DNA from: Verrucomicrobiota bacterium
GTDB taxonomy: Bacteria > Verrucomicrobiota > Verrucomicrobiia > Opitutales > Opitutaceae
Length of the DNA stretch: 8,526 nucleotides
Assembly (NCBI GenBank): GCA_023457715.1
Contig: JAEWKR010000074.1
Span: forward strand, 1 to 8,526
Reading direction: 5' to 3'
This document shows positions 1 to 5,374 of this stretch, piece after piece; the stretch's first letter is position 1, and each line of letters opens with the position of its first letter. A model generated the notes under the pieces. The model was not told the DNA's origin. It did no database searches and was given only the letters and a program-made list of their open reading frames with translations. A program made the position numbers and the translations under genes.

Positions 1-13
1 ATCAAACCCATTG

Positions 14-93
14 AACCACAGATGAACACAGATGGACACGGATCCAGGCGGGTCTTTTTCCAAATCTGAGTCCATCTGTGTTCATCTGTGGTT
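14..93. repeat. Long palindrome built from 10-nt periodic repeat
   Basis: Bases 14-37 are the exact reverse complement of 70-93, giving a 24-bp perfect stem around a 32-base spacer. Each arm is itself periodic: CACAGATGAA, CACAGATGGA and CACGGATCCA follow each other at 10-base spacing. In RNA this would be a long hairpin. No T-tract follows on either strand, so it is not a standard intrinsic terminator, although it lies downstream of the minus-strand ABC operon and could protect or end that transcript. I recall similar CACAGATG-type sequence as a dispersed intergenic repeat in environmental bacterial genomes, but I cannot count copies here. Confidence 0.85.
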
Positions 94-102
94 GAGAGGA
101 TT

Positions 103-224
103 GGTCCTTGGACAAACCTGTTCATCGCGTAACGCCCAAGACAGTCACGCCGCCCGCCTCCGGCCCGGCTCTGATTGGGTCTCCGTGACCTCTGTGGCAA
201 AATCGGCATTCAGGTTCAGTCCTG
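103..224. repeat. Direct repeat module, copy 1 (with insertion)
   Basis: This is the first of two related copies; the second is at 384-474. Bases 103-133 match 384-414 at 29 of 31 positions, and bases 173-217 match 416-460 at 42 of 45. Between those blocks this copy carries about 39 extra bases (134-172), where copy 2 has essentially none. At its right end it lacks a 7-base GATGTTC present in copy 2, then resumes the match with AGTCCTG. It contains the CTCCGTGACCTCTGTGGC motif. No coding function is apparent. Confidence 0.8.
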
Positions 225-244
225 CAGGCCGGCTGCGCCGGGAA

Positions 245-305
245 TTTCAGATTTCAGATTTCAGATTTCAGATTATCAGCGTTTCAGCCCATCAGCTTTT
301 CAGCC
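245..305. repeat. Tandem TTTCAGA array decaying into TTTCAGC-like units
   Basis: Bases 245-272 are four perfect head-to-tail copies of the 7-mer TTTCAGA. They continue as looser units (TTATCAGCG, TTTCAGCCC, ATCAGC, TTTTCAGC) to about 305. On the other strand it reads TCTGAAA repeats turning into GCTGAAA-like units. Copy-number variation between strains is likely because the units are short and exact. No gene is visible here. Confidence 0.85.
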
Positions 306-313
306 TTCCGGTC

Positions 314-361
314 CTCTGGCCCTCCGGCCCTCTGGCCTTCTGGCTCTCTGCCCTCCGGCCG
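314..361. repeat. Degenerate 8-mer tandem array (CTCTGGCC-like)
   Basis: Consecutive 8-base units are CTCTGGCC (314), CTCCGGCC (322), CTCTGGCC (330), TTCTGGCT (338) and CTCTGCCC (346), after which the pattern fades in TCCGGCCGG. The array directly follows the TTTCAGA array and sits between the two direct-repeat copies. An 8-base period is incompatible with a continuous coding repeat, and the composition is unlike the flanking genes. Confidence 0.8.
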
Positions 362-383
362 GACAAGGAGGACACGGAGGCTC

Positions 384-474
384 GGTCCTTGAACAAACCT
401 CTTCATCGCGTAACAGATTGGGCCTCTGTGACCTCTGTGGCAAAATCGGTATTCAGGTTCGATGTTCAGTCCTG
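384..474. repeat. Direct repeat module, copy 2, reaching into the permease 3' end
   Basis: This is the second copy of the module at 103-224, uninterrupted here. Its last 9 matching bases (466-474, TCAGTCCTG) are the stop codon and final two codons of the minus-strand ABC permease gene. Repeat and gene therefore overlap: either the repeat supplied the stop codon, or copy 1 was copied from this place together with the gene end. Just before it, 361-382 contains an AAGGAGG/CACGGAGG doublet, another short degenerate repeat. Confidence 0.8.
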
Positions 475-1257
475 GCTCTTCGCGTACGAATCGTGCCACG
501 GGTGCAATATGTACCACGCAGTCAACGACACCACGCCCGCGAAGATGAATCCCAGTACGCACGTGGTCGCCGCCGTGGCGAACAACGCCGCGTAACGCGC
601 CTGACTGGAAAAAATGATCGCCTGGAACCCGAGTCCACCACCATCCCCCGCCGACGATCCCGCCGTGTAATCCCCGACGAGCGCGCCGATCGGTGCCAGC
701 ACCGCGGCGATGCGCAGTCCGGTGAAGAAGTACGGCAGCGCCGCAGGCACGCGGAGCCGCCAGAGCTGCTGGGCCCGTGTCGCGCGCCACATCCGAAAGA
801 GCTCCAGCAACGTCGCATCGGTTGAGACCAGGCCCTGCGTCGTGTTCACCACGATGGGGAAGAAGCAGATCAAGGCGGTGATCGTGGCCACGCTGCGCAA
901 CCCCGGCCCAAGCCACAGCACCAGGATGGGGGCGACGATCACCACCGGCATCATCTGCAGGATCATCAGATACGGGTACAGCGCGGCGCGCAGCGGGCGC
1001 GAGAGGGCGAGGACGAGCGCGCAGGCCCCGCTCAGGACGGTGGCGGCGCCGAACCCGAGCGCCGCGGCCACCGTGGTGTTGAGGGAGGCGCTCCAGAGCA
1101 GCGCCGCGTGCTCCCACCAGGCGATCGCCACCTGCGCAGGCGAGGGAAATAGGAACCGCCAGTCGTCCGAGAGGGAAATGTGGAGGGCTTGCCATGCCGC
1201 GACCGCGAGCAGGCCGGTCGCGAGTGGCAGCCAGAGCGTGGAGCCGCGCACCTTCAC
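466..1257 (-). CDS. ABC importer permease, SsuC/TauC/ThiX-like family
   Basis: This is the inner-membrane permease of a binding-protein-dependent ABC importer (BPD_transp_1 type), 263 aa, a normal length for the family. An N-terminal hydrophobic helix (about residues 8-24) is followed by several more hydrophobic segments. The EAA-like cytoplasmic loop that docks onto the ATPase lies at about 151-182, ending in PAALPYFFTGLRIA. The stretch QMMPVVIVAPILVLWLG (101-117) and CFFPIVVNT (131-139) are typical of permeases for sulfonates, taurine or thiamine-precursor pyrimidines. The start is GTG at 1257, overlapping the ATPase stop by 4 bp, with a perfect GGAGGTGA just upstream. The substrate cannot be told from the sequence, and no substrate-binding protein gene is adjacent. 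The 3' end runs into a dispersed repeat. Confidence 0.93.
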   Translation of the reverse strand: MKVRGSTLWLPLATGLLAVAAWQALHISLSDDWRFLFPSPAQVAIAWWEHAALLWSASLNTTVAAALGFGAATVLSGACALVLALSRPLRAALYPYLMILQMMPVVIVAPILVLWLGPGLRSVATITALICFFPIVVNTTQGLVSTDATLLELFRMWRATRAQQLWRLRVPAALPYFFTGLRIAAVLAPIGALVGDYTAGSSAGDGGGLGFQAIIFSSQARYAALFATAATTCVLGFIFAGVVSLTAWYILHPWHDSYAKSQD

Positions 1258-2021
1258 TCGTCACCTCCAGAACTCATCACGTCGCGCAGCGCGCGCGATA
1301 CCTCGTTCACCAGCGCGTGAAAGCCCGGCTCCAGCCGAATCTCCGCCGTGCGTGGATAAGCGAGGGGCACTGCAATTTCGCGGTGGACGCGGCCGGGATT
1401 TGCCGAGAGCACCAGGATGCGGCTGGAGAGGAAGACCGCCTCCGACACCGAGTGCGTGACGAAGAACGCCGTCCACTGCTGCCGCTCGCGGAGGGCGAGC
1501 AATTCTTCGTTGAGCTGCTCCCGCGTGATTTCGTCGAGCGCGCCAAACGGCTCGTCGAGCAGGAGCAGTCGCGGTTCCGTGACGAGCGCCCGGGCCAGCG
1601 AAACGCGCATCCGTTGACCGCCGGACAGCTCGCGCGGATACGCCCCCGCCTTCTCCGTCAGTCCCACCAGCGCGAGCGCGTCCTGGACCCTGCCTTCAAT
1701 CAAGGCAGCGTCGGGCCGCGTTGGCCGCTCCAACCGCAGCGGCAGCGCCACATTGTCTTCCGCCGTCAGCCACGGCAGCAGCGTCGGATCCTGAAACACG
1801 AAGCTGAGCGACGTGTCGGGCGTGGCGGTTCTCAACGCGCCACCCGAGAGAGGTGTCAATCCGGCCACCAGGCGCAGCAACGTCGATTTCCCGCAACCGC
1901 TGGGCCCGATCACGCTGATGAACTCGCCCGCCGCCGCCTGGAGCGTGATCCGATCGAGCACCGGAGCGCCCGCGCCGAACCGCTTGCTCACCTGCTGTAA
2001 CTCGACCATGGCCACGGGCAT
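1254..2021 (-). CDS. ABC importer ATPase, SsuB/TauB-like family
   Basis: This is the cytoplasmic ATP-hydrolysing subunit that drives the downstream permease; 255 aa from the ATG at 2021. The nucleotide-binding motifs are all present and intact: Walker A GPSGCGKST (39-47), Q-loop glutamine Q77 in FVFQDPTLLPW, signature LSGGQ (132-136), Walker B LLLLDEP (152-158), D-loop ALDE, and H-loop H190 in FFVTHSVSEA. The start is uncertain. An in-frame TTG lies at 2051, ATG at 2021 and ATG at 2009; family proteins usually begin near the MVELQQVSKRF stretch, which favours 2021 or 2009. No Shine-Dalgarno is visible before any of them. A weak TTGAGA/TACCAC promoter-like pair (2058 to 2031, minus strand) would give a nearly leaderless message, consistent with the missing Shine-Dalgarno. 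No TPP riboswitch-like sequence was recognised in 2022-2246. Confidence 0.93.
   Translation of the reverse strand: MPVAMVELQQVSKRFGAGAPVLDRITLQAAAGEFISVIGPSGCGKSTLLRLVAGLTPLSGGALRTATPDTSLSFVFQDPTLLPWLTAEDNVALPLRLERPTRPDAALIEGRVQDALALVGLTEKAGAYPRELSGGQRMRVSLARALVTEPRLLLLDEPFGALDEITREQLNEELLALRERQQWTAFFVTHSVSEAVFLSSRILVLSANPGRVHREIAVPLAYPRTAEIRLEPGFHALVNEVSRALRDVMSSGGDE
1261..1268 (-). promoter_or_regulatory. Shine-Dalgarno of the permease gene, inside the ATPase ORF
   Basis: On the minus strand GGAGGTGA lies three bases before the GTG start, with the GGAGG core at a spacing of six. It fixes the GTG at 1257 as the start. It is encoded by the Gly-Gly-Asp codons at the ATPase C-terminus. Together with the 4-bp stop/start overlap it indicates translational coupling. 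Confidence 0.8.
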
Positions 2022-2246
2022 GCGTGTTTGGTGGTAGCGCCCCGCCGGCAAGTCTCAATCCGCAAAGTGGCCGCGTGGGGCCGGCCTTGACGCCGGAAGG
2101 GCGGGGAGGGCGTGCAATCTGCAACCGAAGCGCGGGGTGGGATCCGCCGGCTGAAACTCCCTCCCGGATTCTTCCCGGGGACGATTTGGGGAGTTCGCGC
2201 TGCATCCCCGTCTTGAGAAGGACGAAGTGCTTCCCAGCATGCGGTA

Positions 2247-2648
2247 ATGGCCTTGCGCGGAACAATTCTCGTCGTCGATGACAACCCGATGGTACGCGAG
2301 GTCGTCCAGGGCATGCTCAACTCCTTCGGGTTCCATGCGCTGTCGGTTGAGGACGGCGCGACGGCGATGGCGGTGTTTGCCGTGGAGGACATCCAGGGCG
2401 CGATCATTGACATCGACATGCCGCGCATGAACGGCATCGACGTTTGCCGCGCGCTGCAGGCGCAAGCCTCGGCCCTGGGGCGACCGCTGCTCGCCTGGAT
2501 GATGACGGGGGTGGTGCGGCCGGAACTGCCCGACGCCGCCCGTCGCGCCGGTGCGGCGGGCGTATTGCCCAAGCCGTTTACCCGCGCTGAACTGCGCACC
2601 TGCTTTGTCCAGCTGGAAGTCGGGGAAGAAAGTCTCTCGCGACGCTGA
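2247..2648 (+). CDS. Single-domain response regulator (CheY-like receiver)
   Basis: A 133-aa protein consisting of one receiver domain and no output domain. The receiver residues are complete: acidic pair D11/D12 in LVVDDN, phospho-acceptor D55 in IIDIDMPRMNG, switch threonine T87 and lysine K109 in LPKPF. Such proteins act by phosphorylation-dependent binding to a partner or as phosphorelay intermediates. No histidine kinase, phosphotransfer or chemotaxis gene is nearby, so the partner is unknown. The ATG at 2247 has no good Shine-Dalgarno; the GAGAAGGA at 2215-2222 is too far upstream. It is transcribed divergently from the ABC operon across a 225-base gap (2022-2246) in which I see only a short inverted repeat (CCGGC/GCCGG near 2082-2097). 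A short GC hairpin follows the stop. Confidence 0.9.
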   Translation: MALRGTILVVDDNPMVREVVQGMLNSFGFHALSVEDGATAMAVFAVEDIQGAIIDIDMPRMNGIDVCRALQAQASALGRPLLAWMMTGVVRPELPDAARRAGAAGVLPKPFTRAELRTCFVQLEVGEESLSRR

Positions 2649-2655
2649 GCCGGGA

Positions 2656-2677
2656 CGCCGCCCCCGCGGCGGATTTT
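2656..2677 (+). terminator. Possible weak terminator after the response regulator
   Basis: CGCCGC (2656-2661) pairs with GCGGCG (2666-2671) around a CCCC loop, followed by GATTTT (2672-2677). The stem is GC-rich but only 6 bp and the T-run has four Ts after a GA, so efficiency is doubtful. Its position 8 bases after the stop codon and before the tRNA fits a terminator. Confidence 0.4.
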
Positions 2678-2722
2678 CGCTAGACTTCACCTCCCCGCTG
2701 GCTGATTTCTTTCATCCCGAAC

Positions 2723-2812
2723 GGAGAGGTGGCAGAGTGGTCTAATGCGGCGGTCTTGAAAACCGCTGTGGGTGCAAGCCTACCGGGGGTTCGAATCCCT
2801 CCCTCTCCGCCA
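2723..2812 (+). tRNA. tRNA-Ser (anticodon UGA), CCA encoded
   Basis: The full class II cloverleaf can be folded by eye. The acceptor GGAGAGG (2723-2729) pairs perfectly with CCTCTCC (2802-2808), with discriminator G2809 (usual for serine) and encoded CCA (2810-2812). The D-arm has a 3-bp GCA/TGC stem. The anticodon stem GCGGT/ACCGC (2750-2754/2762-2766) closes the loop CTTGAAA with anticodon TGA at 2757-2759. The long variable arm (2767-2784) has a 6-bp stem with two G-U pairs capped by a GCAA loop. The T-arm has TTCGAAT at 2790-2796. It decodes UCA and, by wobble, other UCN serine codons. No integrase or duplicated 3' end suggests use as an attachment site within this window. Confidence 0.98.
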
Positions 2813-2890
2813 GTCCTGCCTCAGCCGTTGCAAGCTTCGGCGGCGCAGGCAGCTGCTGACGACATCACGGATTTTTCCCGAGGTGTCGCC

Positions 2891-2920
2891 TGAACAAGTA
2901 CACGGGGCCTCCTCCATAAT
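2891..2920 (+). promoter_or_regulatory. Candidate promoter for the REC-REC-PAS gene
   Basis: TGAACA (2891-2896) and CATAAT (2915-2920) are 18 bases apart, matching the sigma-70 boxes at 4 and 5 of 6 positions. Transcription from here would give a leader of about 65 bases before the ATG at 2993. It is the best candidate in the 180-base gap after the tRNA, but the -35 box is poor. Confidence 0.3.
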
Positions 2921-2992
2921 CCCCACCGGACTTTCGGGGCTCATTTTGGCGGCCGGTGCGCGACTGTTTCCCTGCCGCGGGTCAGTACGGGC

Positions 2993-4384
2993 ATGGCTGG
3001 CCCGGGAAAACTTTCGCTGCTCATCGTTGACGACGACGAACGTATTCTCGAACTGGCGGAATACGCCGCGAAGGAACTCGGTTGCTTCCAGCCCATCGCC
3101 ATGGCGCAGCATGGGGAGGATGCGCTGCACCGACTCGAAGGGGCGGTGGCGCTGCCCGACGTGATTTTGACCGATCTCAGCATGCCCGTGATGGACGGAT
3201 TCGCGCTCGTCGAAACGCTCAAGCGTAATCCGGCGACCCGGCATATACCGGTGGTGATGTTCTCTTCGTCGGGTGTCCTGTACGACCAGGAACACGCCAT
3301 GGCGGTCGGCTGCGAGGCATTCCTGCCCAAGCCCGGGACCCTGGCCGGACTCAATGACGTGCTCGTGCATGTCGCGGCCATCGCCCGCCGCCATCCGGGC
3401 CCGGTGCGGGCTCCCACGCCGGCGGGCCCCGTCGCCCTCGACGATGCCTTCTCGCCGCCCATCGCGGGCATGCGGAGGGGGCTGCGGCAGCCCGCCAAGC
3501 TCCTCCTGGTGGATGACCGCCCGGCCAACCTGCTCGCTTTGGAAGCGGTGCTGGAAGGCCCCGAGTACCAGCTGCTGCGCGCGCAGTCCGGGCCGGAAGC
3601 CATCGAACGGGTTCGCACGAACCCCGACGTTGCCCTGATCCTCCTCGACGTGCAGATGCCGGGGATGGACGGCATGGAAACGTTGCGGCGAGTCAAGGCG
3701 CTGCCGCACGGCCGGGAGATCCCGACGATTCTCATCACGGCCATCTTCACCGACGATGCCTTCGTCAAGCAGGGGTACGAGGCGGGCGCGGTGGATTACT
3801 TCAGCAAGCCTTTCGATCCGGACATCCTGCGGCTCAAGGTCGGGATTTATGCCTCGTTCCGGCGAAAGGCCACGTGGCTCAAGGACAAGGAGCGGCAGCT
3901 CCGCGAGTCCGAGGAACTCCTGCGCACCGGACGCAAGCTCTCGGCGATCCTCGAGTCGCTTCGCGTGGGAGTAATCATCACCGACGCGCAGGGCCGGGTC
4001 TGCCAGACCAACGACGAGGTGATGAAGATTCTCCAGTCCGTGGACCAACTTCGCTCTGACTGCTACGGCGAGTTTCTGGAGTGGTGGGATCGCGACGGCG
4101 TGGTGCTGAAGGGACGCGAGGGACCGCTGATGCAGGCGCTGATGAAGGGGGAGGCCTCGCACAACGAGGTCGTCCAGCTGACGTGCCTGGATCGCTCGGC
4201 GAAATCGATCTTCGCCTCCACGTCCCCGTTGCGCGGCCTCGACGGCCACATCGTCGGCGCCGTCCTCGTGATGCAGGACGTGACCGCACACGACGAAATT
4301 GACGAAGGCGTGGCCCGGCGGATCGTCGACCTGGTGTCCCTGAGCGTCGGCTTCGAGGAATCCGCCGCTCCCCAACTTCACTGA
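2993..4384 (+). CDS. Tandem receiver-PAS signalling protein (REC-REC-PAS)
   Basis: A 463-aa cytoplasmic signalling protein with no signal peptide or membrane helix. Receiver 1 (about 7-130) has D13-D15, phospho-acceptor D61 in LTDLSMPVMDG and K113 in LPKPG. The usual switch Thr/Ser region reads FSSSG. A Pro/Ala-rich linker (about 134-166) leads to receiver 2 (about 168-285) with D174/D175, D219 in LLDVQMPGMDG, T249 and K272 in FSKPF. A charged, probably helical linker (286-318) joins a PAS-like domain (about 316-440: GVIITDAQGRVCQTNDEV through GHIVGAVLVMQDVTAHDEI). The PAS helix continues as VARRIVDLVSLSVGF, where a kinase or GGDEF domain would normally follow, but the protein ends about 25 residues later. 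It has no HisKA, HATPase, GGDEF, EAL or DNA-binding domain. It may work as a phosphate sink, adaptor or sensor in trans. The start codon lacks a clear Shine-Dalgarno. Confidence 0.88.
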   Translation: MAGPGKLSLLIVDDDERILELAEYAAKELGCFQPIAMAQHGEDALHRLEGAVALPDVILTDLSMPVMDGFALVETLKRNPATRHIPVVMFSSSGVLYDQEHAMAVGCEAFLPKPGTLAGLNDVLVHVAAIARRHPGPVRAPTPAGPVALDDAFSPPIAGMRRGLRQPAKLLLVDDRPANLLALEAVLEGPEYQLLRAQSGPEAIERVRTNPDVALILLDVQMPGMDGMETLRRVKALPHGREIPTILITAIFTDDAFVKQGYEAGAVDYFSKPFDPDILRLKVGIYASFRRKATWLKDKERQLRESEELLRTGRKLSAILESLRVGVIITDAQGRVCQTNDEVMKILQSVDQLRSDCYGEFLEWWDRDGVVLKGREGPLMQALMKGEASHNEVVQLTCLDRSAKSIFASTSPLRGLDGHIVGAVLVMQDVTAHDEIDEGVARRIVDLVSLSVGFEESAAPQLH

Positions 4385-4395
4385 GCCCAGGCGTC

Positions 4396-4422
4396 AACTG
4401 CCACCCATCAGGTGACAGTTTC
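4396..4422 (+). terminator. Stem-loop after the REC-REC-PAS gene, possible terminator
   Basis: AACTGCCACC (4396-4405) pairs with GGTGACAGTT (4411-4420) with a single C-A mismatch, around the loop CATCA. It begins 12 bases after the stop codon. Only TTT follows the stem core before CC, so it is a poor intrinsic terminator by T-tract, but its position suggests a 3'-end structure. Confidence 0.45.
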
Positions 4423-4535
4423 CAGCGGCGGTCTGGGGGCGAGTCTCATTTGTTGCGCGGCCGCTTGGGCGGGCCCTTCGGGGAACCGTGACCTGGCAGG
4501 CGGCTTTGGGACGGGGCGCGGGAATTTTAGTGGAC

Positions 4536-4544
4536 GGGGAGGGG
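4536..4544 (+). promoter_or_regulatory. Shine-Dalgarno of the DedA gene
   Basis: GGGGAGGGG lies 4 bases before the ATG at 4549 and 7 bases before the ATG at 4552. It supports starting at this ATG pair rather than at the later ATG at 4573, which has no ribosome binding site. Spacing slightly favours the second ATG. Confidence 0.6.
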
Positions 4545-4548
4545 TGGG

Positions 4549-5241
4549 ATGATGAACGTACGTGCCCCACCCATGGTAGATTTTGCCAAGACCGTCATCG
4601 ATTTCATTGTCCACATCGACCGCCACCTCGCGGAGATCATTGCCCAGTACGGGATGTGGACCTACGCCGTGCTCTTCCTCATCATCTTCGCGGAAACCGG
4701 GCTGGTGGTGACTCCTTTCCTCCCGGGCGACTCGCTGCTTTTCGCCGCGGGTGCGTTCTGTGCCAAACCCGAGACCGGCCTGAATGTGCATCTCATGGCG
4801 CTGCTGCTGTTCGTCGCCGCGGTCATTGGGGACACCCTCAACTACTGGATCGGCGCCAAAATCGGTCCGGCGGTTTTCAAGCGCGAGGATTCCGTTTTTC
4901 TGCGGCGCAAGCACCTCGACCGCGCCCATGCCTTCTTCGAGAAGTACGGCGGCCGCGCCATCATCCTCGCTCGCTTCGTCCCCATCGTACGGACCTTCGT
5001 TCCCTTTGTGGCCGGCGTTGGGCAGATGACTTATTCCCGTTTCCTGGCCTTCAATGTCGCCGGTGGTTTCGTGTGGATCTATTTCTTCGTGTATTCGGGT
5101 TTCTGGTTCGGAAATCGCCCGTTCGTGCAGCAGAACTTCAAGCTCGTCATCCTGGCGATCATCTTCCTTTCGGTGCTGCCGATCGCGATCGAACTGATCC
5201 GCGGCTGGATGCTGGCCCGCCGGGAAGCGGCGAAAGCGTAG
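4549..5241 (+). CDS. DedA-family inner-membrane protein
   Basis: A 230-aa polytopic membrane protein of the DedA/SNARE-associated (VTT) superfamily, whose members act in lipid carrier transport, envelope homeostasis and proton-motive-force-linked processes. The family signatures are present: acidic residues E49 and D61 in FAETGLVVTPFLPGDS, the GDTLNYWIG motif (94-102), and ARFVPIVRTFVPFVAG with the two functionally important arginines R142 and R148. Hydrophobic segments lie near 38-72, 82-102, 137-155 and 164-190, with a final helix around 197-215 followed by a basic tail. Length is normal for DedA. The start is ATG 4549 or 4552. It is preceded by 164 bases without another gene and followed by a GC hairpin, so it is probably a single-gene unit. 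The precise substrate is not assignable, and DedA paralogues are often redundant. Confidence 0.93.
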   Translation: MMNVRAPPMVDFAKTVIDFIVHIDRHLAEIIAQYGMWTYAVLFLIIFAETGLVVTPFLPGDSLLFAAGAFCAKPETGLNVHLMALLLFVAAVIGDTLNYWIGAKIGPAVFKREDSVFLRRKHLDRAHAFFEKYGGRAIILARFVPIVRTFVPFVAGVGQMTYSRFLAFNVAGGFVWIYFFVYSGFWFGNRPFVQQNFKLVILAIIFLSVLPIAIELIRGWMLARREAAKA

Positions 5242-5271
5242 CGGGAGCCCCGGGGATCGCTCCCGCGGGGC
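5241..5271 (+). terminator. GC-rich stem-loop at the DedA stop codon, two alternative folds
   Basis: GCGGGAGC (5241-5248) pairs perfectly with GCTCCCGC (5259-5266). The same bases can instead form GCCCCG/CGGGGC (5247-5252/5266-5271) extended by GGGA/TCCC over a one-base bulge with a TCGC loop. The folds exclude each other. No T-tract follows, so this is a 3'-end structure or Rho-type end rather than a textbook intrinsic terminator. Confidence 0.45.
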
Positions 5272-5374
5272 CGGGACACGAGACCACCCCGTTGCGGCGG
5301 ACTGAAAAACACAACCTGCCAGGATAAAAACATATTTACTTGAGCGCGGGTGAGGCTCCGTCCAGCGTGGGCCC

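Noticed and set aside
1..465. CRISPR array
   Set aside because: The repeats have 7-, 8- and 10-base periods or are a two-copy duplication. There are no regular unique spacers and no cas genes.
32..825. Plus-strand open frames across the repeat region and the permease 3' half
   Set aside because: They consist of translated repeats and antisense permease sequence, with no domain and no Shine-Dalgarno.
2022..2246. Possible TPP riboswitch or other leader RNA before the ABC operon
   Set aside because: I looked for the thi-box CTGAGA and the ACCTGATCTGG-type core on the minus strand and found neither. Only short GC inverted repeats are present.
2723..2812. tRNA-Ser as an integration site of a mobile island
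   Set aside because: No integrase and no repeated tRNA 3' end are present in the flanking sequence, and neighbouring genes have similar composition.
2815..2849. Possible terminator after the tRNA (CCTGC/GCAGG with inner GCCG/CGGC)
   Set aside because: The stem is interrupted and no T-tract follows; the nearest T-run is more than 20 bases away.
2780..4381. 533-codon open frame on the minus strand opposite the REC-REC-PAS gene
   Set aside because: It is the antisense shadow of a clear receiver/PAS gene in GC-rich DNA. Its peptide shows no recognisable domain, it runs through the 3' part of the tRNA, and it has no ribosome binding site.
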